15,098 nucleotides of DNA. Origin: JBIOHJ01 sp044448905 (GTDB lineage Bacteria > Bacteroidota > Bacteroidia > AKYH767-A > OLB10). The stretch lies in contig JBIOHJ010000083.1 in NCBI GenBank assembly GCA_044448905.1, positions 1 to 15,098 on the forward strand, in the 5' to 3' direction. Every line of letters begins with the position of its first letter. The first letter of the stretch is position 1. This document shows positions 8,401 through 14,536 of this stretch, one piece after another. The notes beneath the pieces were generated by a model. That model was not told the origin of the DNA and made no database searches. It saw only the letters and a program-made list of their open reading frames with translations. Made by a program: the position numbers and the translations under genes.

Positions 8401-8533
8401 TCAGGCAGGTGGTCATTCCGGATGATAGCCCGTTTAAAGAATTGAGGTGATGAAAATTCGGCTCCAGCTGCTGTCCCTTCAGCTGAGTGAAAAATAAAAA
8501 AATAACAATAAATGTTTGTAATGATGATTTCAT
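5483..8533 (-). CDS. Two-propeller/Y_Y_Y sensor histidine kinase (HisKA_3 type)
   Basis: This 1016-residue membrane sensor kinase begins with a signal peptide (cleavage near LKGQ, residue 20). Its periplasmic part carries about 14 Reg_prop-like repeats of the form D-x-x-G-x-hydrophobic-W-I-G-T, enough for two seven-bladed propellers (about 30-670). A Y_Y_Y domain follows (about 699-780; FAYMLDGFDKGWNY, NLPGGDYLLRYKA). One membrane helix lies near 787-807. The cytoplasmic HisKA_3 box SDLHDDIGSGLSSI has phospho-acceptor His827, and the HATPase_c domain shows FKEAVNNISKYAHA (N box, about 935-948), DNGVGFD (967-973) and GNGLKNM. The extracellular architecture is that of the hybrid two-component systems of Bacteroides, but no receiver or AraC domain is fused; the output is the separate NarL-type regulator 54 bases downstream. 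The ligand is unknown. In the hybrid relatives such propellers often sense glycan fragments, but no polysaccharide genes are in view. Confidence 0.93.
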   Translation of the reverse strand: MKSSLQTFIVIFLFFTQLKGQQLEPNFHHLNSLNGLSSGMTTCLMKDSRGFLWIGTNAGLNRFDGSNVVRYIHQIGDSTSIFNNDINSICEDSKNRIWIGTDGGLSILDPSTNKFLNYTSANCNGQKIEFNTGVVSVTMFKNKMWFGTLQNILSVSIDSIRFDVLSNEALYDSIKTLRCLPNRFFVTKSGLWMSTWAGMIFTEDGKVFCNKEYNPKHWPILNQPYIMAFYNDGDSVAYYLTWRYTGVYKFRYGSDHLDSIPLLNDPHPSGISYLSLCRSSNNELWATTFGRGIVSVNIKTGDARFYGPDRNNPQAVSDKGATHLLRDEQGTIFIATNRGIDYVNPIQTQFKTYYNKKVIENFLLDDASETFIEGDSGKIWIGTLSKGLFGLNPSTGEMEHFTFPGDYNQVSALYYENNKLLMGTTGGLARFETITKKFIPLKKELPEKVQELTEIITMSIIKDKNENFWIGVWGNGYLKYNFKTKEYIHYSKEDSLHPLIKNSQGSTCASLDKQGRLWLGYTTNDLSCINTSDNSIFNFKLPENKDSSNNSWIAALLNDDKGSLWISSLQGGLYKYHIASKQFTHYDSRNGLSSNALGALLFDKQSNLWINADNGLNKFDLSTEKTVVYNFSDGLPSNQFTYTSSLLTSDGTIYSGCDNYLVSFRPDQLKTNGNLPKVVLVSYKKSGDSFIIKPTDKQLSFNYRDNAVTFEFVGINFIDPDKTRFAYMLDGFDKGWNYNDARTFATYTNLPGGDYLLRYKATNKPDQWNVPVSEIKIHVDGPFWKTWWFFVLCLFTTGLISFLIYYTRLEQILTLQRVRNKIASDLHDDIGSGLSSISVFIEILRKRTGNKEEDIGPFLEKIDTTTRSMSEAIHDIVWTINPKNDKLGDVLARMKNFATELFTVKSIKLNFDCSNEIIAHKLRMEQRKNFYLIFKEAVNNISKYAHATSVLISIHLVENQMRLAIQDNGVGFDINNINEGNGLKNMKRRAEELGGNLNINSRPGEGTSLLLNFKAA

Positions 8534-8562
8534 AATCGAATGTAAAATTACAAACCCGATTA

Positions 8563-8570
8563 CAAAAATA
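8563..8570 (-). promoter_or_regulatory. Candidate -7 promoter element for the kinase gene
   Basis: Read on the minus strand the bases are TATTTTTG, an exact match to the Bacteroidota -7 consensus TAnnTTTG. They sit 29 bases before the kinase ATG (8533), giving a short leader. No good TTTG -33 box is seen at the usual 19-21 base spacing. Instead the inverted repeat 8577-8596 occupies that zone, as expected of an activator-dependent promoter. Confidence 0.4.
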
Positions 8571-8576
8571 ATACAA

Positions 8577-8596
8577 ACCTACCCCGTTTGGCAGGT
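8577..8596. promoter_or_regulatory. Inverted repeat, candidate response-regulator operator (copy 2)
   Basis: On the minus strand this reads ACCTGCCAAACGGGGTAGGT, with CTGCC and GGTAG separated by six bases. Seven-base arms ACCTACC (8577-8583) and GGCAGGT (8590-8596) pair with one mismatch. It lies in the 140-base spacer between the divergent kinase gene (start 8533) and the T9SS operon (start 8674), six bases upstream of the candidate -7 box of the kinase. It resembles copy 1 at 4690-4709. It could control the kinase, the divergent operon, or both. Confidence 0.5.
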
Positions 8597-8673
8597 ACAA
8601 GTCTTTTAAATACGACTTACTTTTACTGCTTAAAAATTGGAAAACAATTTTAATTGAAATTAAAATTAATGCT

Positions 8674-9561
8674 ATGATAAAACAATTATTTAATAATCTT
8701 TATACTTTATTAATTGTTCTTGTTCTCTTGACAGCAGCAGCGAAAGCCCAAATTATTTATACGGATTTGGTTCCCGACATTAGCGATACATGTGTCTTTA
8801 ACTATGGAGGGTCATGCAACCACGTTAATAACTTTGATTTGAACAATGACGGGAATGATGATTTTGGAATTACTGTTTATAATACATTCCATAGTGGTGT
8901 GTGGTGTAACTCACAATATTATTCTTATTCAGAAATAGGCATTTCGGCTGTTCCATTAGATAGCAATGAAATTGCAATTGCGAATGGAAACAGTGCAATA
9001 CAATTTAATTTGTCGGATACTATTGGCTCCTTGCAATCATGGGTTAATTCAGGTACTCTGCTCTCAAAAACAATTTATTTTTATTTTCCTTGCCCAAATC
9101 CGGGAGGAATTTTTTATGGCAATGGGCATCTCGGTTTGAAATTAGTTAAAAACGGGCTTGATTATTTCGGATGGATACGACTGAATGTTAATCCTAATAC
9201 GCCATCTTACTATTCTTGTACAATCTACGATTTCGCATTCAATAATGCTCCAGGGCAATTCATTCTTGCCGGTGACACAGGATCCGGTTCAACGGGAATA
9301 GTTGAAACTTCATTTAGCAAACCAATAAATATTTATCCCAACCCTTTCTTCTCTTCAGCAATACTTACCTTCGATTCGAATATCAAAATTGAAAATGCAT
9401 TATTAGATATCTTCGATATGGCAGGAAGAAAAGTTAAACAAATCGAAATCAAAAGCAAAAAAACAGAAATCAGAAAAGAAAATCTCTCTTCAGGAATTTA
9501 CATCTTTAAAGTGCAAAGCAGAAATGAAATAATCGGAACTGGAAAAATAATTGTTCAATAA
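8674..9561 (+). CDS. Secreted protein with T9SS type A sorting domain (paralogue 1)
   Basis: This is a 295-residue protein of unknown function, predicted to cross the inner membrane by Sec and the outer membrane by the type IX system. A signal peptide is clear (hydrophobic LLIVLVLLTAAAKAQ, cleavage near residue 25/26). The acidic loop DLNNDGNDD (55-63) has the DxDxDG-like spacing of calcium-binding loops found in FG-GAP or dockerin-type proteins. The middle includes GHLGLKLVKNGLDYFGWIRL, a motif common to Bacteroidota secreted proteins of unknown role. Residues 217-295 are the sorting domain: INIYPNPF, LLDIFDMAGRKV, ENLSSGIYIFKV and a final GKIIVQ. The adjacent gene, 18 bases downstream, encodes a clear paralogue. 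The gene opens a three-gene operon, and the spacer in front carries the inverted repeat 8577-8596. The plus strand also has TACTTTTA (8618-8625), a weak -7-like match. No enzyme signature was seen. Confidence 0.8.
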   Translation: MIKQLFNNLYTLLIVLVLLTAAAKAQIIYTDLVPDISDTCVFNYGGSCNHVNNFDLNNDGNDDFGITVYNTFHSGVWCNSQYYSYSEIGISAVPLDSNEIAIANGNSAIQFNLSDTIGSLQSWVNSGTLLSKTIYFYFPCPNPGGIFYGNGHLGLKLVKNGLDYFGWIRLNVNPNTPSYYSCTIYDFAFNNAPGQFILAGDTGSGSTGIVETSFSKPINIYPNPFFSSAILTFDSNIKIENALLDIFDMAGRKVKQIEIKSKKTEIRKENLSSGIYIFKVQSRNEIIGTGKIIVQ

Positions 9562-9579
9562 ATTTAAAAAACGAAGAAA

Positions 9580-10482
9580 ATGAAAAGAATTTTGTTCTCA
9601 TCACATCTTGTATTATCTCTAAATACAATTCATGCGCAGATTATTTACACGGATATAAATCCTGATAGTACTTTCTATTTCAGCGGTTGCCCGTCATACC
9701 CCTGCACCGTCCCATGTGATGTGTGTAATGACCCCCATTATTTTGATTTGAACAATGACGGAACAAATGATTTCAGCATTTGGATTTCTGAAAGCAGCAG
9801 TTCTACATCATGCAATGGTTTTCCGGCAGTGTGGTGGTCACATTCAATTAAGGTATTTCCGGCAGATAGTAACTCAATAATGTCATTGGATGGTATATCC
9901 GTAAATGAAATAAACTTTTCTGATACAATCGGATCTCAGCAATCATGGGTTGATTCGTCTTTGTTGAGTATGCAATGGTATTATCTCATAAGTCCGGGTG
10001 CATGTTCTATGGCAGTTGTCGGAAACTGGGTTTCCACCGGATTCTTCGGCATAAAATTCACAATCGGAAACCAATACCACTATGGTTGGGCGCGTGCATA
10101 TGTGGATGCCGGAGCTTCCTTTTATTGGCCTATGTCATTCATTTTATATGATTTTGCCTACAGCAGCTTACCCAATCAATTCATCCTTGCCGGTGACACA
10201 GGAACCGGAACAACCGGAATAATTGAAACACTTGCTGATAATGAAATAAATATTTATCCCAATCCATTTGCCGTAGTGGCAACACTTACTGTAAATTCAA
10301 ATTTCAAATTAAAAAATGCAGATTTAAAATTATTTGATGTGACAGGAAGAGAAATAAAACAATTTGAAATCAAAAATCAGAAAACAGAAATTAAAAGAGA
10401 GAATCTTTCTTCAGGGGTTTATTTTTATAAAGTGCATAATGAAAATGAACTTATCGGTGCAGGTAAGTTAATTATACAATAA
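9580..10482 (+). CDS. Secreted protein with T9SS type A sorting domain (paralogue 2)
   Basis: This 300-residue protein is the tandem paralogue of the preceding gene: both share AQIIYTD after the signal peptide, FDLNNDG (acidic loop at 56-64 here), the SDTIGS-QSWV segment, a HYGWAR/YFGWIR segment, QFILAGDTG and the sorting domain. Near-identical nucleotide stretches at these points support a duplication. The signal peptide is short (MKRILFSSHLVLSLNTIHA, then Gln20). A difference from paralogue 1 is a cysteine cluster near the N-terminus, Cys37, Cys42, Cys46 and Cys49, that could form disulfides outside the cell. The T9SS domain is 222-300 (INIYPNPF, LKLFDVTGREI, ENLSSGVYFYKV). The gene is in the middle of a three-gene operon, with gaps of 18 and 27 bases. 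Its function is unknown. Confidence 0.8.
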   Translation: MKRILFSSHLVLSLNTIHAQIIYTDINPDSTFYFSGCPSYPCTVPCDVCNDPHYFDLNNDGTNDFSIWISESSSSTSCNGFPAVWWSHSIKVFPADSNSIMSLDGISVNEINFSDTIGSQQSWVDSSLLSMQWYYLISPGACSMAVVGNWVSTGFFGIKFTIGNQYHYGWARAYVDAGASFYWPMSFILYDFAYSSLPNQFILAGDTGTGTTGIIETLADNEINIYPNPFAVVATLTVNSNFKLKNADLKLFDVTGREIKQFEIKNQKTEIKRENLSSGVYFYKVHNENELIGAGKLIIQ

Positions 10483-10509
10483 ATTAAAACCATAAAAATA
10501 ACAATCACC

Positions 10510-11571
10510 ATGAAAAAACATCTTACACTTATTGCCCTGCTTCTGATTTCCAATACCTTGCCTACGATGTCGCAAATCGGCACACAAAGGTTAGTCCTTG
10601 CAGAGGACTTCTCTTCAATATTCTGCACGCCTTCAACACCTGCTAATATTTATTTTAATTCCCTTATAAATGTTAACGCTTCCAAAGTTGTAAAACTTAC
10701 TTACCAGTGGAACATGGGAGGAAATGACCCGATGTATCTTCAAAATTCCGGACAACTGACTGTAAGAGATAACTACTATTACGTTCCTTACGTTCCTTAT
10801 TCGTTAATGAATGGAAGTATCGCTACGCTTTTAGGTCCTAACTATGCAGGCGCACCTTATAACTGGACCCAGACAAAAATAGATTCCGCCTGGGCAATAC
10901 CTGCTCCATTCAGTATTTTACTCACTCACTCATTAAACCAGGCGTTGGATTCCATTTTCATTACTGCAATGATCACCTGCGAACAAAACATCACTATGAC
11001 AACTCCCAAGTTCAGGTGTGCAATGACGGAAGAGCACATTCATTTTGCATCTCCGCCCGGTTCAAATGGCGAAACTGATTTTTTCGATATTATGAGAAAA
11101 ATGTATCCAGATGCCAATGGAACACCAATAGCAGCCTCGTGGGCAACCGGGCAAACACAAACAATAATTTTTGCCGAAAAGATTCCGCTTTACATTTATG
11201 ATAAAAATCAGATAGCAGTTGTAGTATTTATCCAAGATGATTTTACAAAGAATGTCGAACAGGCATTTTACAGCGCCCCGCTCTCTTCTGTTGGGATAAA
11301 TGAAGTAATGAAAGAAAATAATTTGAGCGTTTTTCCGAATCCATCATCCGGTTCCACCACTATTTCATTTTCTCTTTCCAAATCAGAAAAAACTTCTGTA
11401 AAGATTTTTGATATAAACGGAAGATTAATAACCACTCTTGCAAAGAGGGAATTTGGAGAAGGCAAACACAATATTAAATGGGATGCTGAAGATGTTGGGG
11501 CAGGAATTTATTTTCTGAGGGTGGATGCGGATACTTATTCAGAAAATCAAAAATTGATTGTTGCGAAGTAG
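10510..11571 (+). CDS. Omp28-like secreted protein with T9SS type A sorting domain
   Basis: This 353-residue exported protein has a signal peptide (MKKHLTLIALLLISNTLPTM, cleavage near SQ, 21-22). The body resembles Omp28-related outer membrane proteins, which have a thioredoxin-like start: RLVLAEDFSSIFCTPSTPAN (27-46) aligns with the family's LIEEFTGTWCxxCP type block. A VPY-containing segment follows (YVPYVPYSLMNG, about 94-105), then the later block EEHIHFASPPGSNGETDF. The usual CxxC is reduced to Cys39-Thr-Pro-Ser42, so dithiol redox chemistry is unlikely. Residues 272-353 are the sorting domain (LSVFPNPSSG, VKIFDINGR, the HNIKWDAEDVGAGIYFLRV block). This domain is a different subtype from that of the two upstream paralogues, so it was not copied from them. 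The gene is last in the operon, 27 bases after the preceding gene, and is followed by the hairpin at 11588-11628. Cell-surface or extracellular location is likely; the biochemical role is unknown. Confidence 0.75.
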   Translation: MKKHLTLIALLLISNTLPTMSQIGTQRLVLAEDFSSIFCTPSTPANIYFNSLINVNASKVVKLTYQWNMGGNDPMYLQNSGQLTVRDNYYYVPYVPYSLMNGSIATLLGPNYAGAPYNWTQTKIDSAWAIPAPFSILLTHSLNQALDSIFITAMITCEQNITMTTPKFRCAMTEEHIHFASPPGSNGETDFFDIMRKMYPDANGTPIAASWATGQTQTIIFAEKIPLYIYDKNQIAVVVFIQDDFTKNVEQAFYSAPLSSVGINEVMKENNLSVFPNPSSGSTTISFSLSKSEKTSVKIFDINGRLITTLAKREFGEGKHNIKWDAEDVGAGIYFLRVDADTYSENQKLIVAK

Positions 11572-11587
11572 ATGGATAGTTGCATAT

Positions 11588-11628
11588 AAAAAAAGAAGCG
11601 AAGTGATAACCATCTCGCTTCTTTTTTT
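11588..11628. terminator. Bidirectional intrinsic terminator shared by the T9SS operon and clpC
   Basis: A perfect 14-bp stem pairs AAAAAAAGAAGCGA (11588-11601) with TCGCTTCTTTTTTT (11615-11628). The inner loop can form a further GAT/ATC pairing around AACC. Built-in T-runs are present on both strands. It begins 16 bases after the stop at 11571. Its right arm overlaps the clpC stop codon (TAA, complement of 11627-11629), so one element ends both convergent transcripts. Confidence 0.88.
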
Positions 11629-14206
11629 AACTTTCCTCTTTCTTCTTTTTTACCTTCGGTGGGGATACAGGCAAAACCGGTGGGGCAGCAGGCAAAACAG
11701 GCTTTGTAGTAAGATTTGCCTTTAACATATTATTCTCTTTATCAAAAACCATTTCAATGACGGTTCCTTCGGTAATTCCTCCTTTAATAATTTCTTCGGC
11801 AAGAGAATCCTCAATGTATTTTTGGATAGCACGCTTAAGCGGGCGGGCGCCAAAATTAGCATCGAATCCTTTTTCGGCAATAAAATCTTTGGCTTCTTCG
11901 GTAAGTTTTAATTTATAGCCAAGGCCGGTTACACGCTGGTAGAGTTCTTCCAGCTCAATATCTATAATCTTATGAATTTCTTTCTTACCTAATGCATTAA
12001 AAATTACAACATCATCAATGCGGTTTAAGAACTCCGGTGCAAATGCTTTCTTTAACGCGCTTTCAATAACGCCTTTTGCAAAATCCTCAGAGTTATTTTG
12101 TTTTGCTGCAGTGTTGAAACCAACTCCTGCTCCGAAATCTTTTAACTGGCGTGAACCGATGTTGGAAGTCATGATGATAATTGAATTTTTGAAATCCACT
12201 TTTCGTCCAAGGCTATCAGTAAGCTGTCCATCGTCTAACACCTGCAATAATAAATTAAACACATCGGGATGCGCTTTTTCAATTTCATCGAGCAGGATAA
12301 CCGCATAAGGCTTGCGTCTTACTTTTTCAGTTAGCTGACCGCCTTCTTCATAACCTACATACCCGGGAGGCGCACCAATCAATCTCGATACCGCAAATTT
12401 TTCCATATACTCGCTCATGTCAATCCTGATGAGCGCTTCTTCAGTATCAAACAGGTATTTTGCCAGGACTTTAGCAAGTTCCGTTTTTCCTACGCCAGTC
12501 GGACCAAGAAAAACAAATGAACCGATTGGCTTGTTGGGATCTTTAAGTCCCGCACGGTTACGCTGAATAGCACGAACAACTTTTCTGATTGCTTCGTCCT
12601 GCCCGATTACTTTTCCATTTAATTCTTCCGGCATTTTTAACAGGCGGGCACTTTCGGCCTGGGCTATGCGATGAACCGGAATTCCGCTCATCATGGCAAC
12701 AACTTCGGCTACATTTTCTTCTCCTACACTAAACCGTTGACTTTTTGTTTCATCTTCCCATATCTTCTTAGCCGAATCAAGCTGTTCAATCAATTGTTTT
12801 TCTGTATCTCTCAGCTTGGCTGCTTCCTCGTATTTCTGGCTTCTCACCACGCGGTTTTTTTCCACTTTAATTTCCTGAACTTTATTTTCAAGCTCAATAA
12901 TATTATTCGGGACATGAATGTTTGAAATATGCACACGTGAACCTGCTTCATCCAGCGCATCAATGGCTTTATCAGGAAGGTAACGATCGGTAATATAACG
13001 GGCAGTAAGTGTTACGCAGGCTTTTAATGCCTCGTCTGTATAGTTTACATGATGATGATCTTCATAACGGTCTTTAATATTTCTAAGAATTTCTATAGTC
13101 TCATCAATGGAGGTTGGATCAATTAAGACTTTTTGAAACCTGCGATCAAGGGCACCATCTTTTTCAATGTACTGGCGATATTCATCTAACGTTGTCGCAC
13201 CAATGCACTGGATTTCGCCACGGGCAAGAGCGGGCTTAAACATATTGCTCGCGTCTAACGAACCCGATGCGCCACCAGCTCCAATAATAGTATGAATTTC
13301 GTCAATAAATAAAATTACATCGGGCGATTTTTCCAGCTCATTCATCACAGCTTTCATGCGCTCTTCAAATTGTCCGCGGTATTTTGTTCCGGCTACCAAC
13401 GATGCAAGATCCAGAGTTACGATCCGTTTGTTAAACAAAACTCTTGAAACTTTTCTTTGTACAATCCGCAAAGCCAGTCCTTCTGCAATAGCAGATTTAC
13501 CCACACCGGGTTCACCAATCAGGATAGGATTATTCTTTTTTCTGCGGCTTAAAATTTGAGAAACCCTTTCAATTTCACGTTCGCGACCCACAATCGGATC
13601 TAATTTACTCTCCTCCGCAGCACGGGTTAAATCTCTTCCAAAATTATCGAGTACAGGTGTCTTTGATTTCGAATCACCCATCTTTTTTGTCGCGCCAATT
13701 CCAGGACCATCATCTTCCTTTGAATACGGATCGTCTTCAGCAGGATTCTGAGGAGCTTCTGATTTAAAATTAGACTTAAAGGTTTCCAGTTCTTCACAAA
13801 TTATATCGTAGGTTACACCATATTGATTTAAAATCTGTGTAGCAATATTATCTTCATCCTTTAAAATAGAAAGTAAGAGGTGTTCGGTTCCTATAATTTC
13901 GCTTTTATAAATTTTAGCTTCAAGATAGGTAATCTTTAATGCTTTCTCCGCCTGCTTGGTCAACGGAATATTATTAAGGTTACTAACATTTCCTGAGCTG
14001 CCTTTTACTGAGTTCTCAACAGATTTGCGCAATTCAATCAGGTTAATATTTAGCGACTTCAAAAATTTAATTGCCATTCCTTCTCCTTCACGAATCAAAC
14101 CGAGCAGCAGATGTTCGGTTCCAATGTAATCATGCCCCAAGCGTAATGCTTCCTCACGGCTGTATGTGATTACATCTTTTACACGGGGCGAAAATTTTGC
14201 TTCCAT
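11627..14206 (-). CDS. clpC: ATP-dependent Clp protease ATP-binding subunit ClpC
   Basis: This 859-residue AAA+ unfoldase feeds proteins to the ClpP peptidase in cytoplasmic protein quality control and regulated degradation. The tandem Clp-N repeats are at about 1-145 (YIGTEHLLLGLIREGEG and IIGTEHLLLSILKDEDN), followed by a charged linker. AAA module 1 has Walker A GEPGVGKS (231-238) and Walker B VILFIDE (297-303). A UVR-type middle region (about 449-475) marks ClpC rather than ClpA or ClpB. AAA module 2 has Walker A GPTGVGKT (568-575) and Walker B VILLDE (636-641). VGF (695-697) lies where ClpP-partner ATPases carry their (I/L/V)GF loop. The C-terminal tail (about 835-859) is rich in Pro and Lys and ends KKKKEES. 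The ATG at 14206 gives the standard MEAKFSPR start. The gene diverges from gyrA; I recall clpC-gyrA adjacency from other Bacteroidota. No CtsR-like repressor gene is in view. Confidence 0.97.
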   Translation of the reverse strand: MEAKFSPRVKDVITYSREEALRLGHDYIGTEHLLLGLIREGEGMAIKFLKSLNINLIELRKSVENSVKGSSGNVSNLNNIPLTKQAEKALKITYLEAKIYKSEIIGTEHLLLSILKDEDNIATQILNQYGVTYDIICEELETFKSNFKSEAPQNPAEDDPYSKEDDGPGIGATKKMGDSKSKTPVLDNFGRDLTRAAEESKLDPIVGREREIERVSQILSRRKKNNPILIGEPGVGKSAIAEGLALRIVQRKVSRVLFNKRIVTLDLASLVAGTKYRGQFEERMKAVMNELEKSPDVILFIDEIHTIIGAGGASGSLDASNMFKPALARGEIQCIGATTLDEYRQYIEKDGALDRRFQKVLIDPTSIDETIEILRNIKDRYEDHHHVNYTDEALKACVTLTARYITDRYLPDKAIDALDEAGSRVHISNIHVPNNIIELENKVQEIKVEKNRVVRSQKYEEAAKLRDTEKQLIEQLDSAKKIWEDETKSQRFSVGEENVAEVVAMMSGIPVHRIAQAESARLLKMPEELNGKVIGQDEAIRKVVRAIQRNRAGLKDPNKPIGSFVFLGPTGVGKTELAKVLAKYLFDTEEALIRIDMSEYMEKFAVSRLIGAPPGYVGYEEGGQLTEKVRRKPYAVILLDEIEKAHPDVFNLLLQVLDDGQLTDSLGRKVDFKNSIIIMTSNIGSRQLKDFGAGVGFNTAAKQNNSEDFAKGVIESALKKAFAPEFLNRIDDVVIFNALGKKEIHKIIDIELEELYQRVTGLGYKLKLTEEAKDFIAEKGFDANFGARPLKRAIQKYIEDSLAEEIIKGGITEGTVIEMVFDKENNMLKANLTTKPVLPAAPPVLPVSPPKVKKKKEES

Positions 14207-14536
14207 TTTTATTTTGGTTTTATTATTTAAACGCCAAAATCAATAAAATGTTTAAGCAACTGGCTGAAACTTTTTACGATTTATTAACAGGCAATATTAG
14301 TGAATAAATGACTGCTTGAATGTTGGCTATTTTGTTCATTTTTCTTTTATTTCAATCAGAAAATATGCCATTAGTTTATTACTTTCGCAAACAGTAATAA
14401 ATTATGACAGAATATTCATAAATGTCGTTTTACCGGTGTAATAAAAAACAAAGAGAAGGGAATTTACTGACACTTTATCCTGAATAGATCACCCGGTTCA
14501 CAGAATTTAAATTGTATTTTAAAAAAGTAAACAGAT
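14207..14536. promoter_or_regulatory. Divergent clpC-gyrA promoter region
   Basis: These 330 AT-rich bases hold no convincing gene and must carry the promoters of both clpC (-) and gyrA (+). On the plus strand TACTTTCG (14380-14387) is one base from the -7 consensus TAnnTTTG, but it is about 150 bases before gyrA and lacks a well-spaced -33 box. It lies in the dyad TTACT-n9-AGTAA (14379-14397). A second short dyad, TTAC-CGGT-GTAA, is at 14430-14441. No tRNA, riboswitch or terminator was recognised. Confidence 0.45.

Noticed and set aside
14248..14307. 19-codon plus-strand ORF (MFKQLAETFYDLLTGNISE) in the clpC-gyrA spacer
   Set aside because: It is very short, has no recognisable features and no known relative to me, and is plausible by chance in 330 bases.
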